This document shows, one piece after another, positions 19,090 through 34,400 of a stretch of 64,000 bases of DNA; positions within the stretch are counted from its first letter, which is position 1, and every line of letters starts with the position of its first letter. Below the pieces are notes generated by a model. It did not search any database. It worked only from the letters and a program-made list of their open reading frames with translations, and was not told the origin of the DNA. The translations under genes and the position numbers were made by a program. This stretch comes from Pachypanchax playfairii (taxonomy: Eukaryota; Chordata; Actinopteri; Cyprinodontiformes; Aplocheilidae), in assembly GCA_006937955.1 (NCBI GenBank), contig SSNP01000108.1, forward strand, positions 853,691-917,690, written 5' to 3'.

Positions 19090-19275
19090 AATATATGCTA
19101 TCACCTGTCATGCATATTTGTGGTCTGTGGGAGGAAGCCAGGGTTTCCAGAAAACCCTGCGCATGCACAGGGAGAACATGCAAACTCCATGCAGAAAGGT
19201 CCCAGCCTGGTTTCAAGCCTGTACTTTCCAGCTGTGAGGCAACATGCTACTAACTGCACCACCGTGCAGCCGTCT
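19090..19275 (+). repeat. Abundant teleost interspersed repeat, copy 2 (partial)
   Basis: Has TGGTCTGTGGGAGGAAGCC, GAGAACATGCAAACTCC and the closing CTAACTGCACCACCGTGCAG. 5' part missing relative to the copy at 7705. Confidence 0.65.
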
Positions 19276-19279
19276 ACAA

Positions 19280-22211
19280 TAATGTGAGAGACTGAAAGTC
19301 AACCAGACAAAAACCCTAAAACTTCAAATTATTGCTGCTGAAGGTTGACATATCATGAGGTTTATTTAGTTCGTCACACACTTCTCCTTTTTGGGTTCGT
19401 TTTGTTTAAAATGGCATCTTGGAATTTGCATAATATTTGTAGACTTAAGAGCTTAGATTGGAACAAATTGTAGAACCTTGGAAAGATCGGATCATTTTTA
19501 GACACATAAAACGCTCGAGTTAAAAGAGGATGGACTTCTATTTTCCCATGACTGTAACTGAGCCAGTAATCATCTCTTATATTGAGGAAACCTGAAATGT
19601 GGGTTCATCTCACCCGTGACACGACTGACAAGCAATTTATCTTAAACCTGTAAAAAACACAAATTAACGAAGCTTTAAGGTTATCCCATGTGGCGGAAAA
19701 TCTAGTTTTTGCATTTTAGTGACGTCAATTAGTATGTCTTCTGCTCAATAAATGTAATTTTATTTAGTGGGGTGAATTTCATAAAGTTTAGCTGGAAAAA
19801 GTTTTCAAATTTTACATGTCACATAAACAACAAAAACGTTTGTCAACCAAATCTTCCTATTTTCAACAAACTGATTTACAAAAATAATAAATATTTCCAG
19901 TGAAATTGCAGGTAATAATTTACAAAACAATGAGAGAACAAGAACAGAAAACACATGATGGCATAATTTGTATTTATTACAGTATAGCTTGAATCAATAG
20001 TTACACAAATGATAACATGGAACAAAATTAAAATTAATGTTTAACTGTATAAACGGTTGCTGAATATAATAGAAAAATAAAATAGAGCATATTTTGCATC
20101 TATCAACAGGAGAACTAATTCTAAAATCAGGGCTCATGAGGTTGGTTGACTTAAAAAAGCTTCACTGCCAGCAAATTCAATATGAATTCTGCAGTAAAGA
20201 ACACGACACGTTACAACACATGACACATAGACAGAGCTGCTTTTTTCACATGTACTAAAATAATGGCAAGAAACTGGGACAGAATGAAAACAATGACTAC
20301 GACCACACCCTGCAGAACTGAAAAATTACGGTAATGTTGTGACGTTACCGTCTAATATATTAATTGTTAAAGACGGACGGTTTGTAGATTTTGTTATCAG
20401 TTTCTGGGTTTTATGACAGTAAATATCTCTACACTTTTTTATGGTTGTGCATTGTGCTAAATTTATGACAACAAGCATGTTCTCCAGACGCACAGAATGA
20501 CGGTTACATTTACATTTATCCTCCTGTCATAACCACTGATCTCAATACAACGCTGCAAAAATGTTTTTCTTCTTCAAAGTGCTTTTATGTAATTTATTTA
20601 TGTGTGTGAAGTATTGCACTACTAAGAAGGTCTTAACTTCGAATCCTACACAGATGCACACTTCAGATATACAGTCACTGCTTTAAACAAGTGTGTGGTG
20701 CTTTGCGATACATCTCCACTTAGCTAAGGCAGTCAGGCTTTTAATGTTCAAGCAGGATGGGAACAACTTCTAGGTTTTACTGTTCTCATTTAAAAGGAGG
20801 AAGAACAACCTGGAAATCAAATGAACAATTTGGGCTGATAATTCTGATTGTGCTTTTATTAAATTAATTACTTGGAGAACAGGAGCTTCTTTATTGGTCA
20901 CATTTCAGACAAAATGATGGTGCCGTGTCCACTGTGGCTTTACTGAGATTATGCAGACCTTGTATGTACCATCATGTAGTATTTATTTATTATGATTCAA
21001 AAATGCTTTGTGCTTGTATTTGCTAAAGTCAGTGGAGGTAAAAATGACCATATTGTTGTTGCATAATCCTAAAACTCTGGAGTTTGATTTTATTTATATT
21101 TTTAAAGGAATATTTCCCTCAAAATTTGATAATAAAGTTCCATCACAGTTTTTGTATATAATTAACACAAGTGGCTTTTTTTGGCTCCAAATTCACTGAT
21201 AATTCTACTGCAGTTGTTCCGCCTGTATCTCACTGGGCTGCGACTGTTGGAATTCATAGTTTCCAAAATGCCAAGGAACATTTATAAAGGCTCTCAATTT
21301 TCCTTACTTGAATTGTACGACCTTGCTTGTACGTTACTGGAATTCCTAACATTTTCATAAAATTCACAAGACAATCATTCTCTCCAAATAGTCACTGAGT
21401 TGTCTCAGGTGTCAGATCTGTATGAGTTAGAACATGTGAGAAATGTGAGACAACTTTGGTAAAGGGAATGAAAATAAGTTGTGATTCTTTAGAGATTAAA
21501 AAAAAGAGAATCTGACATTCCAAGTGCAAAAAAGGCCAAAAAAGTAAGGATAAATTGTAAAATATTAAGACACTTTGTGACTAAATTGTAAAAAGAAAAT
21601 AGCATGACATGCATAGATGTCCAAATTTAATAGCAGTTTTGACGTAGGAAAAAACTGTTGTAAATACCAATTCAGTGTGATTTCCAACTAAAAATATTTC
21701 CTTATAATTTTATGTCTCAAACTAGTTACTAGTAGAAGTTAGAAACTGACTTTAAAGGAAATAATAAAGCCATTCTAGTTCAGCTAGGTTCATGTTAGGA
21801 ATATAAGATACTGTATTTAAGAACAATGATTAGATATTTGGCAGACAAATTTACTTTGGTGGGAACTAACCCTTTATAGCCCTATCAATAAGAAAGTATT
21901 ACATTTTGTGTTGAAATGACCTCATGTTACCCTACGGGCCTGACTACAGATCACATACCTGCTACAGAACCTGCATGGTTTGATCTCTCTGCTGTGTATT
22001 TTCAAAGAGATATTCAGCAAAAACAAAATGTCACAAATGTGTTGGCAGCCACCGTATCATCGAAGTCAGTCAGGGTATTTACTATGAGTGTTTTTATGGT
22101 TTACCAGTTTAGAATAGGCATGTTTGAAAGCTCAGCTGGAGTGAAGAGGTCCCACTGTCAGACTCCAGGGTGATACTCTGACTGCAGTAATATGGGGACA
22201 TCAGACTTGGT
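19280..22211 (-). other. ptpn9 3' flank and probable 3' UTR
   Basis: AT-rich sequence directly downstream of the ptpn9 stop, with no recognised gene. Several minus-strand AATAAA-type signals occur (TTTATT on plus, for example near 20854, 20982 and 19972), so the 3' UTR end is not fixed. Confidence 0.4.
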
Positions 22212-22402
22212 TCACTGATTGGATGAGAGCAGGCCCTGTCTCTGAGCATGCTCCAAAATGGCATTGTAGCAGAAGTAGTATTGGTCCGGGGTTTGGATGC
22301 TGAAGGCCCTCTGTGTTCTCATGCGTCGCACAGTCTGAAGCACATTGAGTGAGCCAACGTCTTGGAGTTGGGACAGGCAAATGTCCAGGGCACAGAATGT
22401 AC
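22212..22402 (-). CDS. ptpn9: ptpn9 last coding exon, stop at 22212-22214
   Basis: 191 bases encoding TFCALDICLSQLQDVGSLN to AQRQGLLSSNQ and TGA. QTPDQYYFCYNAI contains the Q-loop glutamine. The C-terminus is shorter than in human, which accounts for part of the length difference. Confidence 0.95.
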
Positions 22403-25400
22403 CTGATAACAGTAGAAACAGTTAGAAGAGACTGGAACTGGAACGTGACTGCTACAGGTCATTACAGCCTCATTACCTGTTCTCCCAATCCCTGCACTGC
22501 AATGGACCACCATTGGAGGGCCTAGAGGATGGCTCGTCCACTGAGAGCCCAAAGCCTTCACCATCTTTTTCTGCTGTTTCTTTACAGCTCCTAGGAAATC
22601 AATGAGAGTCACCGCTGAAGTGGGGACCCCGTAGTCAGGCCAGCTGAGGTACTGGAAATGACTCACGTGCCTCTGTTCACACGTCTAAACACAGAAAAAC
22701 AAACAATAAAAGGCTTTTCCAACAGCAACAAAATAATCAGATATGCTTGCGAAGTAAAGATGAACAATGCTTTTCAAAAGAAAAGGTTGATTTAAGAAAG
22801 GTGTCTAAACTTGGCATTTAATAAATTTAATACACGTTACAACGCTTCTTATCAGGTGCCTGAATGGCATCTGATTGTCTGCACCTGTGAGCATGGATGG
22901 ACCCTACTAAAGCAGCCATTTGGTATCCAGTCCAAGTTGTTTGAATGATCTGGGTAAGTCCCAAGGCAACTTCAGTTCCACAAAATCAAGTAGGAGAATT
23001 ACTTAGAGTCCTAGTACCAATCCCCAAACAGAAGGACAAGTTCCATGTAAAGGGGAATCTCAGAGACAGGTCTCTATAATGAGACCACTAAAAGACCATT
23101 TCCTCACCCTGTCAGCACTTAGGAGCTGTAGACTTTTACTGATTTACAGTCAGTGTTTGCAGGATGAGCTGGCTGACAGCTCTATTCCCAGACAATGCAG
23201 AACATTATGTTCAGCGATGGGTTCCAGGTTCTGTATACAACAGTTAGATCAAAGACACTGAGAACACTAATGATTGCTGCACCGATGGGGTTGCAGCTTT
23301 TGGTGGAGACAGTGTGACAGTGGAAAAAAAAAGGCTTGTCATCACTGGAGGCCATTGAGATTCTTCAACCTGTGACAATCCCAATTCTCTACAGAAATGG
23401 ACCCCCCCCCCCNACACACACACAGACAAGTTTATCAGTGACTACCTCCACAGTTTGAAGGGGGTGAACAGGTCTTGACCTCATCACATGCTGTTTGTGC
23501 CAGAAGAACCGACAAAACCACACTGACTGACTCCCACATCAGTGTGACCAAGCTGGTGACCAGCGTGAGGAGGTACCAGACTATCGTAGCAGTATGTGGT
23601 TCTTCCACATGCTATTGAAGCAATTATTTGTTAAATGAATAGACTGTTAAATTACCAATACATCTTATTTCTTTAGACTTTAGTCATTCAATCCAATAAA
23701 CACCACCAAAACAATGATCTGTAGTGGAAAAAGCTGTTTGGCATTGACGGAGGAGATTTGGCAAGTTTCTCATGGGTGCAACTCCCACACTCAACTTTAC
23801 TGCTCAACTCAACAGCTGTATTTTCCTTATAAATATAGCACCATCTAACAGTAGAATATTTATTACCAAGAAGCACTGCTATGATAAAGTAGACCATCAC
23901 AACTTTCCTTACTCTTTTTGCTAAATGTATTTTCTTTGACAAGATTTAATAGAAATAAAATGTTCATGTTGCAGCAAATTATTTACAAAAATGATGGGTT
24001 AGTACTCCATCTCCTCTTTGTATTCTAACTCTTCTTATTCCCACAGAATTGACATTTCTTATATAATATCTACATTTAAATGTAGAAATTTTTGTCTTCT
24101 TTCACACTTTTAATTCTATAGGACCAGAGGGCAAAGTGTAGCTGAGTTCACAATTTTCTTTTTCAAAAGTAGTGGAGAAGGATATTTTTAACTTATATAG
24201 CCACAAAAACCCCATAGAAACACAAAAAATGATGTTTATTTGGCTTTAGTGAACAAAGCTGATGCATGTCTGAGTTATGAGAAGGTGCAATGGGACAATT
24301 TTCTTTGTTTTACTGCAATATCCTGTCATATTGTTTTTGTTATAATTGTGAGGCTGATGCACTGTATTCTGTGATTAACTAAGTTTTAAGAAAAATAAAT
24401 ACTTAACACTGAAATGTGTAAAATACAATAATTTAGTATTCAATGGAAATGGATGAAACTATAAGCAAAGAGTGAAGCCTGATGAGCCCGAGATCCTATT
24501 ACCCAGTTAACCTTTATTAACCAGTTACTAGTGTTTTTAGAACTTTTTAAATGTCCAAAAAAATCCCAAACAAGCGTATCCGTCCCTGCATTTGAGCTTG
24601 TTGTTTCTCTGTGTTGATTATTTCAGTGGTATTTGGAGCAAGAAGTTAAGCTGGCAATTGTAACATTTCAATTAAGTATAAATTATAATATGAAAATGGA
24701 ATTCATGCTGTTTACTCTTGTGTAAAGAAGAAATAATATTTTAGCTGCATTATGTTATTTGGCTAAAATTAACTGTATTATTTATTTAAATATCATTACA
24801 ATATATTTTTCTCCCTGCACCTTGATTTAAGTACAAACTTTCTGACATGCTCAAAGTCTCAATAAAACACTGGAAACATTACAACTGTTTAACGAAACAT
24901 GGTGGAAATTTGTGTTGTTTGATATTTGTACAGCAAATATAAATATTTTTATGAGCTTCAGTCTCAATTTTGAAACCAAAGTGATGAAATGCAGGGAGCA
25001 GCTCTTTGTTTACATCTTACATGGACATTGAAAAGTATTTCTGAGCTCATGTGGTAGCAGGTGGTTTCAGCAACACTACGGCACTAAATCAGATCCAGAG
25101 AATGATGAAATCACTCACACAGAAATAAAAGACTTTATGAGGACCAAATGTAGATGTTCTGACTCAGTGGGTTGGAATTTGATCCATGATTCATCTGTTC
25201 AGCCATGCGCATGTCAAACCCATTTTCACACAGCAGAGTGACAAGTCAAACATTAAATACCATTTCCATGAACAACACGACTTGTAATCAAATACTGGAC
25301 TGGAGTTTGAAATGAGCTGCAGCTGTTAGGTCAACAGAATCACTCTGTGCACTCTGAAACGAACTGCTGTCATGAGGATGCATCATGAATGTTACTTTTT

Positions 25401-28400
25401 CACAGCTCTCACTACACAAACATAACACACATTTGTGCATGGCTGTAATCTGACTTAGCCATAATATTTACAGCCCGGAAAAACAGATAATCAGAGAGAG
25501 TCGCTGCACATCACAATCTGAAAACACTCACACCACGAAAGATTTACTTCCTCTTTCTCTCCTTCTTCTACTCTGATCTGACTGCTTATCTGTAACGTTC
25601 ATTTACATCCACGATGACACTGAGACTGACTGTGTTTAATCAGCAGAACTTGAAGCCTGTGGAACTGATTTAATCTCAAACACATTCGGCTTTGAGCATC
25701 AAAACTGGTTCTCATTGTCTCCTGAGTCAATTTCTCAGTCAGAAAGAGACAAACACTCAGAAACAACAAATTCTTGATCTTTTTGATCTAATTCTGCATT
25801 TTCTGCCATGGTTTGGAATCGCTGTGTTTCTGTATCACTTACAGTAACTGCGCACGTGCATAGGACTGGCTGCTGTTTCTCAAAATTGTGCAGCAAGACT
25901 CCATGAATATGCACATTTGAGACTTTATTACGGGAAATCTGCACATCCTGATTTATGTGAAACCTTTTAAAAGCAAATTTATGGGTACGCCGAAATCCAA
26001 AAAGAGACCCTTGCACAACTCCCCACTCCTCCCACACACACTTTGAAAAGCTGTACCTCTGTGTTGTGTAGTTCCAGAGTGGTGTGGTTGTAGTGGGTGT
26101 GGTGCTCCACTCTCTGGTTGACTACTGCTATATGTCCATAGACCTCCTGTCCACCTTCCTCGAGGGGCCAGTACTGTCCACACTTCTTCCGGCTACCCTC
26201 ATCTGTCCTGCAGCATGGGGACGAGAAAACACTGAGGTTAATCAAGTCTGACTGAAAAGAAGAAATATGAATTTTATTTTGACTTGCTCATTAAAACTAG
26301 AATAGAATAGAATAGAATAGCCTTTATTGTCCTTGTACAGTGTACAACAAAATTTGAGCGCTTCTCACTTGGTGCAAAAATGTAAAACCATCAAAACAAT
26401 CAAAAACAATCAAGTATAAGTAAAAACAACAAAGGGTACTAATAAATGACAATATATACACTTTATTGCACGTTGATCAATATGATCAGTAATGTGTGAA
26501 ATTTTGTGGGCTGATTTTATCTGTTTTTTTTGTTATTGTTCACTACAGAGATAGCTTTTGGACTACCGGGTTGTCATGACGATAACAAGGACGTTTTGTT
26601 CCCAAACCATTCTCCAGAAATCACCATAGGTCCTTTCCAGTGGTCCTACAGAATAAATGAGCCACAGAAAGAGAGCTAATGAATAATTAGAGTTTGATTG
26701 AATCTAAAAAAAATCACAGCGGTTTTACATTCATTCAAAGTTTTCTATATAAGATAATAAAAATCTGACACGGCTCTTACCTTGAGTACCAATGTATGCA
26801 TTCTTCTGTTTGTAGCCATCCATGAAGCTTGCATTGATATAATCAGATCTCTGGTGAAAATAAATACATAGATTATTTTAAATAAGTGAAGCACAACATG
26901 TTCAAATGTAAGAAATCCTCAAATCAGTTAAAGATTTCTACTATACAGGCTGATGAAACAATGAAGCGCTTCAAAGCTTCAGAGAATTACACCAACAACT
27001 AAAGCAGAGTTGTGACGTACTTCAGTTCGACTCGAGCTCATCAAGTCTCAGAGCTGCCACGTGGCAGCCTTTGAAAAATGTTTGAAAAACGTTGAAGCTT
27101 TTTATTTTTAAATGTAATTTCTCTGCAACTAAATGTGACCATGAATGAATCTGTCAGTCTTTTCTTTTCACACACATCGTATTCACACATTTTACCTCGT
27201 TTCTCCTGAGTTTCAACCGAACTCTCGTTTGATCAAGGCACAACACGTCTCCATAGCGATTCCTGTCCTGATTGTATGATGCTCTGTGGGTGAAAAAAAT
27301 CAAGGCTAAACACGGACCACCGCTGAGCAATACACTAGATTAAAAATGTTGGTGACATAAAAATGGGACCTATTAACTGCAGCAGAAATGAGGAGTCTTG
27401 TAAGCAGAATGTATTCGTTATTTGTAATTATGCATATAATGCCTGATTAGATGCTTGTTTATTGGCCATTATTGCTGACATCACCAGAACTTTGTTGCTG
27501 CACAGTATCACAGGAAGTCAGTCCAACCAATGATCGTCTAACCGTTACGCGTCATCAGTGTAAAACATCCAGAACTTCACACTTATGTACAAATAAAATG
27601 GCAAAATATTATAAAAATAAACTCTACACTAGAACAGCGCTGTCAGACTGCAGCAGGTGGTGAAAGTGAGGACTGAGTGCACATCTGTTACTCACTGTGC
27701 ACAGTGGAAAGTTCCAGGTAGCACCTCTTTACGCAGCTCCTCATACTCCTGATGGATGCCCGAGCGTTGCAGCCTGCCTAGATGCACCAGCAGCTCCTGT
27801 GGGCGCATGGACTCAGGTCCAGGCACGTGGATGGATGAATCTTCCATGGGGATTCCCACCAGCTCATCTAGGGGGTCTACTCTACCGTTCTGACCGGCCA
27901 GAAGCTGCTGGTTCCAGCTGAACGTGTCCAGAGGCAGCAGGCCACCGAGGTGCTGGGGGAGGCAATCTCTGGGAAGGTGCTGACGCAGGTCGGTCATCTT
28001 TACCATCTGAACCTGTAGATGGAATCAAGTGAAAAATTAATCTCATGCTCGATTTGGCCGTGTTAGAAAAAAAAATATTTGAGAGAAAGCAGCTTTACAA
28101 TCACCTAAAACTTACTGAAAGCTGCTATCATGAACAAGGTGTGAAAAGTTTCAGACAAATAAGCATTTACCCTCTCTCTAAGTTTCTCTTTGAGAAGCAG
28201 GCTGAGCAGATTGTAGGGAACCCGAAACCAAACAGGGGCCCCAACAATCAGCACTTTCTTCAGCCTGGCAGGGAACGCCCCCTGGTGGACAGAGAAAACA
28301 TGTCAACACACACACTTTTCAGTAAATCCAGAAATATTTTCCCGACACAGTACAGCTTTGTTCTTCTATCAGCTGATCATCTTGAGGAGGGAAAAAATAA

Positions 28401-31400
28401 AACAAAACAATAAAACAGCTTTTTTCCTCTTTGTTGTCCTACATTTAAAGAATTAAGGAAAACATTTCAACAACTTGAATCAGTTTTCAGCAGAAGTAGT
28501 TTTTGAAGTGTTCAGTTAGTTCTCTGTCTCAGATGTTCCACCTCTCATCGCTCTAAAAGCTCTAACTCAAGTTCAGTTCAGTCAGTTTCATTGTTTGTTT
28601 GTGGAACTGAAAGCTACAGCTGATAAGGATTAAAACACAAGAGCTCATTAATGTGGGGAGAATCTGGTTCTATCCATCAACCTTTAAAGAGGCCATTTCA
28701 TACAAATTTCAGGACTTTGTGGTTATTTCTTAAGTATTAACCTGTAATATGAAACATTTTATATCTAAAAAACGTCAGGAAACACTGATTAACAGACCTT
28801 TCAATCTGTCTGCATTAAAATTCGGCTGGTTCCGTCAGGCTTCGTCAGCAGCTCGTTCATATTCATTATTTGAATTAGCTGGACTCTGATTGGCTAACAA
28901 ACTAGCCTATGAGAGCAAGTTATACTGTTTCCTGCCCCGCTGCGCATGGCAACGTCAGACGTCGTGTCTTCCTGTTTGCTACGTCTTATGCTACAGCTTT
29001 TAGCCAGCAGCATGCTAGGCGTGGTTTCAACTGCAGGAGCTGATGAATACTAACAAACAAAGGAGTTGTGACGAAACAGATACAGGCCGTTCAAACTCGG
29101 GAGAACTCGGGTTTTATCACCACCTGCGTAGTTTGAGAGATTAAAACTGAAAGAGAAGTTGTTGACCTGTTTTCACACCCACTATGAAGGTAAGAACACC
29201 TGTGGAGCTAAAATATTCAACAGAAACCTCAGAAAAACAGTTTTTAATGGAAGGACCTCTTTAAACAAACATCTAGACTTCAGAACAGAACCCAGAAGTT
29301 AAAGTTGTCCACAGCTGGCTGCAGTCCTAGTTCAGCTCATTCTCACATAAACAAAGGAAACTTTGTCTTGAAAGATATTAAATACGCCTCAGATCTTTTT
29401 TTCTCTGACGCATATAGATTCACATAGTTCATGTCTAGCTGGAGGATGATCATTTTATTTGTTTAATTATTTAATGCTATATAAATAACACCATTATGGT
29501 GTGCTGGAGAGTGGGCGGGACTTCCCTGACTCTAATCTGCAGAACAGGGGTTCAAACAATACAACATGGCAGCACCTACACTACAAGTCAATCACTGAGC
29601 CTCATTCAACTGAATGAGAACATGTGTCTGGTAGCATGTATACAACATCTGGATGGTTTTTTAAAGATGATAAGTTTTGCCTAAAAAAGTCATTAAGTTA
29701 CACACAATAAAAACCTTGACATTAAATAAGAGAATATCTATACAGGGGCATGACAAGGTCTGCACTCAAATGACTTAATGTAAGTCTGCAAAAAGAGTTT
29801 ATAACCCATAAAGTGAATGTTCTCAGAGTTATGAGTCCCACTTCTGCTGCCCTGGTTTGTAAATAATAATAATAATAAATGCCTGTGTACAACAGCATGA
29901 TTTAAACCTTGAGCAAGTTGAGAATCTTCTTGCTGAGGTCCAGTTCAAAGTTTGTGTAGTTGGAACCTGCCATGTCGTAAATGAACACCAAGCCATTCCT
30001 CTGGGTCTCGAAGCTGCGGAACAAACAGTGATCTTTATATTTACATACAACTAAATGGACATAATGGATTCACTTATTAGTTTGGTAAATAAAAGGTTAC
30101 AGATTTTGTTTTAAAAAAGATCTAATATTTCTAATGATTCTTTTTAACCAAAACCAGTTTGTGGTCATGTGGTCACCTTTCTACTGCTCGATCCAGCAGA
30201 TAGAAGAGGGCCTGAAGCACTACATGGTTTCCGGTCTTGTTGGGATGATGAAGTTTGGCTGTGTACAAAGCAATGGAGGCTCCTGAAGGGTCCCGCACAC
30301 TCTGAAATACACATAACAGCTTGTTTTCACTAACGTTCACTGGTGTTAATGCTCCATTCCTCTTTCCTAAATTCCTTCATTGTGACACACACGAGTCACC
30401 ACAGAACAGTTGGTTTTAAACAATATTAAATTTATCAGGTATAAGAATCACGTCATGTCTTGAAATGCAACAATAAAGAAGCTGCTTGATGTTCAGATGA
30501 AAACTGCAAAAGCTGAAGGATGAGGAGTGACCACATGGGGGCACTACAGTTCAGTCACCCCTTTCTGAAGAGCTCCTGATAAAAAAGGGTCATGAACAAT
30601 TCAGCATGAGGAGCAATCATTGTTAATAAAGATGCTGCAGGTAGTAGAGTTCCTTTAGAACTCTCCAGAAACAACTTTTTTTTTTCTATGACTAAACTGA
30701 ACATATAGAAAAAACTGAGCAAAGACTCGCTGCAGTAGTCTTTTGTAAGTAAATAAGCCCATCTGTATTCTCTGGCACGAGGGCTAAAAATACATCAGAC
30801 AGGATATAAGCCTTGTGCTGAGGCTGGAGGACTCCGACGTCAGACAAGAGGATGTGCAGCATCAATGCCACTGTGGCACATCAGGGGGGTGGGGGGTGGG
30901 AAGGAAGAAAGGAAAACACAGGAAAGTAGGAGTGTGTATTTTTGAGTGTGTGTATGAATGTGCAATGGTAGGGTAATTTTTTTTTATGGTAGTAATTTGG
31001 CTGACTAAATTTATCTGGAACAGAAAACACCCAGCAGACGAGCGACACCAAATCTGAGCATTCAACACATCACTGAGCGCTTGCTATGGAAGTTTATACT
31101 CAAACACAGTTTCTGCTTATTAAATAAAGTTAGTCAGAGAAAAGTTATAGTATTATAATCCCCAAAAAAACAAGAGTAAAATAATCCTGTGAGATTGTTT
31201 TCTATGTCACCTTAAAGAAAATATAAATAAAAAGTCCCAGTATGTGAAGAATCTTCTTTTATTGTCTGTTATTCTATTGTTGCATTTCTCAGGGATATTT
31301 TAGAAAAACCAGCCAAAAATATGTTTAGCTAGTTTTCTACTAAAAAGTAAAAGCTGCAAAAGTAGGTGAAGTTTTAAAATGAAGATGAGCAAAAATTGTT

Positions 31401-34400
31401 GAATAAACATTTTTAAAAATCATCATTTATCACCTACTGCAGACTCATGAGACAAAGAGAATTTCTGGATACAAATTAGACTCTGATATTTAGGACATAT
31501 CAGAACTGCCTGATGTGGTTTTTTTCCTCTTAAACACGTTTCTTTAATAATATTCTAATAAATTGTCCTTTAACATTGTAAAAGTGGAGCACTGATTTCA
31601 GACACTTCTTACCAACACTGTAAACTTTCCACTGAGCAGCTCCGAGCGCAGAGGCTCCTCGTGAGGCTGAAGTCTGACGATTCCTTCTTTAAGACGTGTT
31701 TCCTGAAGAAAACAGATCACAGCAGGTGAGGTCGGGCTGCCACTCTGAGTCCAACTCCTCAATGTGAGTTTCCACTCATTTCTCACTTCTCTTCTTTAAG
31801 CTGAGTTTCACACTTTCTCTCAATAGTGCTCAGAAAAGGTCCTTTACATCCATCTTTGATTTTCATGTCCCTTAAAGAGCAACTCACACCCAAAACAGTT
31901 TTTTTCTGCTTATAAACTGTATTAGTGGGTCTTTCCCAGTGCAACCTTTTATTTTTTTGGGAATATTTTGACATTTTCATGTAAACTTGTTATATTCTAC
32001 ACTTTTTTGTCTAAAAACATCTTAGTGCTGCCCTCTTAGGGTTGAACTGTGGAATTTGAAATTTGTGATTGGCTGGAAGCAACAAATCTTTTCTCATGTC
32101 TACGTAACAGTCGTCTCTTAGACACACCTTGTGATGTACTTTTTAAAAAAAATTACTGCCGTGGTTGTGATGGTGTGGATGTGATTTCTAGACATTACAT
32201 TCTCATCATGCTTGGGTTACCTCTCTGCAACACGGCAGAGTCACACTGGAGCTAATCTAAACTTAGCTTTAGCACTCTGGCTATCAACCATTTACCACTA
32301 AAAGAAGTGCGACATGTCAATCACAGCCCAGCCCGCCAGGTCCTAAGTGACGCCTACTTTCCAGCATTTTTTGAAACGGCGGCTGTAAGCAGGAAGATAA
32401 TTTAGAGAGGGTGAGTTGCTCTTTAAATCCAGAAACAATAAAAGATTCACCTGGAATCTTCCTATAACATATGTGTTACTACATCACTGTAAACAACTAA
32501 ATCCATTATTACACACCTGAAAAATGTCATGACTATTACCAAAAAAACTAAAAAATCCAGATGGAATTTCATCCAAACCAGAATGAAGCATAAACCCATG
32601 ATACAGAAAGACATTTTAATGTATTTAAAAACCGAGTTTAAAGGTTCGAATGTTTAATCTACATTAAAAGCATCAACCAACATGTGCTGCTTCAAACAAA
32701 TCCTTATCCCTAACACATGGTAAAGTCCAACACATGAAGAGCTCAGCACCATTTCCTGTTTGTGTGGTTCTGCTCTTCAACCTCCCTGGAGAGAATCAAG
32801 ATGTCACACACTTCAGATCTGTAGCCATAATAACTACATCTAAATAACTCTGTTAGTTTCATGAACTGATAGTTAAACTTTTTTCTTTTTGTATGATTTA
32901 ACAACTTGTGTAATGATTTACAGCTTTAATGGCCTGTCAATGTACAACATATCAAACAGTTTGGGTTTAAACAGAGTCATGGACTGTAGTCACCTAGTAC
33001 AAAACCAGAAATGAACTAGTTGTTAGTATGATCCACCTCTGTGTTTAAGCTCCGCCCCAAACAGCTTAAACACTGCAAAGTTTTACTTTAGCTTGTTCTG
33101 AAAAATGCTAATCGACTTGTCTCTGATGACAGTTAAAGCTCGTCTCTGTCTGGGTCGGGCAATTACACAAAATTACATAAAAACATGTTTCAGCTGGAGT
33201 CTCTTTAAATTGGTATTTACTACAATTTTTTATATGTCAAGACTGTAAACAAATAATAGCATTCTTATGATTATCATGTCTCCAGTCAGTCACATCTTAT
33301 TTCTATCTGAAGAAAAGTGAAACATTGTTATTTTTGACACAAAAGTATAAAATAATGCAATGAAATAACTTTGATTACTTTTTCACGGAGTGGATATTAA
33401 TGGGTTAAAGTCAGAAAAACTGAAAGAAACCTACTGAAAAGTTTGTTGATACCTCCAATTAAACTGAAAATCAGCAAATCCAAATTAAGACACTGGTTTA
33501 AAAAATAATAAAAGAAAACACACACACAAAAGACTGGTCTGGACAAAAGGGATGGAACCTTTAAGGTCAGTCAGTCTTTATCTTCACCTTCTTATTAATA
33601 TTCAGGGTCATGGAGAACCAGTGTGTCTCTCCAGCTGTCATTGGGTGAGGGGCGGGGTCACACCTGGACAGGTCACCTGTCCATCACAGGGCTACACATA
33701 GACAGGCAACAATTCACACACACACACCGAGGGACAATTTAGATTTGACAATTAACCTCAAGCCTATTTTTGGTCTGTGGGAGGAAGTTGGAGTCCCCGG
33801 AGAAAACTCAAGCATGAAAGGGAAGAACATGCAAACTACAAGCACAAAGGTCATGACCTGGTTTAGAACCCAGGACCTTCTCGCTGCAGGGCAACAATGA
33901 TACCAACTAAAACTAAAGTAGGACGAGGGTCGACTGCAGCGTATCATCTGCTCTACTGAGAAGGTGATTGGCTGCATCCTTCTTTCCCTCCAGGACCTGT
34001 ACACTTCCAGGACCCGTACACTTCCAGGACCTGTACGCTTCCAGCACCTGTACGTTTCCTGGACCTGTACACTTCCTGGACCTGTACACTTCCAGGACCT
34101 GTACATTTCCAGGACCTGTACACTTCCAGGACCTGTACATTTCCAGGACCTGTACACTTCCTGGACCTGTACACTTCCAGGACCTGTACATTTCCAGGAC
34201 CTGTACGCTTCCAGGACCTGTACGCTTCCAGGACCTGTACACTTCCAGGACCTGTACACTTCCAGGACCTGTACGTTTCCTGGACCTGTACACTTCCTGG
34301 ACCTGTACACTTCCAGGACCTGTACATTTCCAGGACCTGTACACTTCCAGGACCCGTACATTTCCAGGACCCGTACGCTTCCAGGACCCGTACGCTTCCA

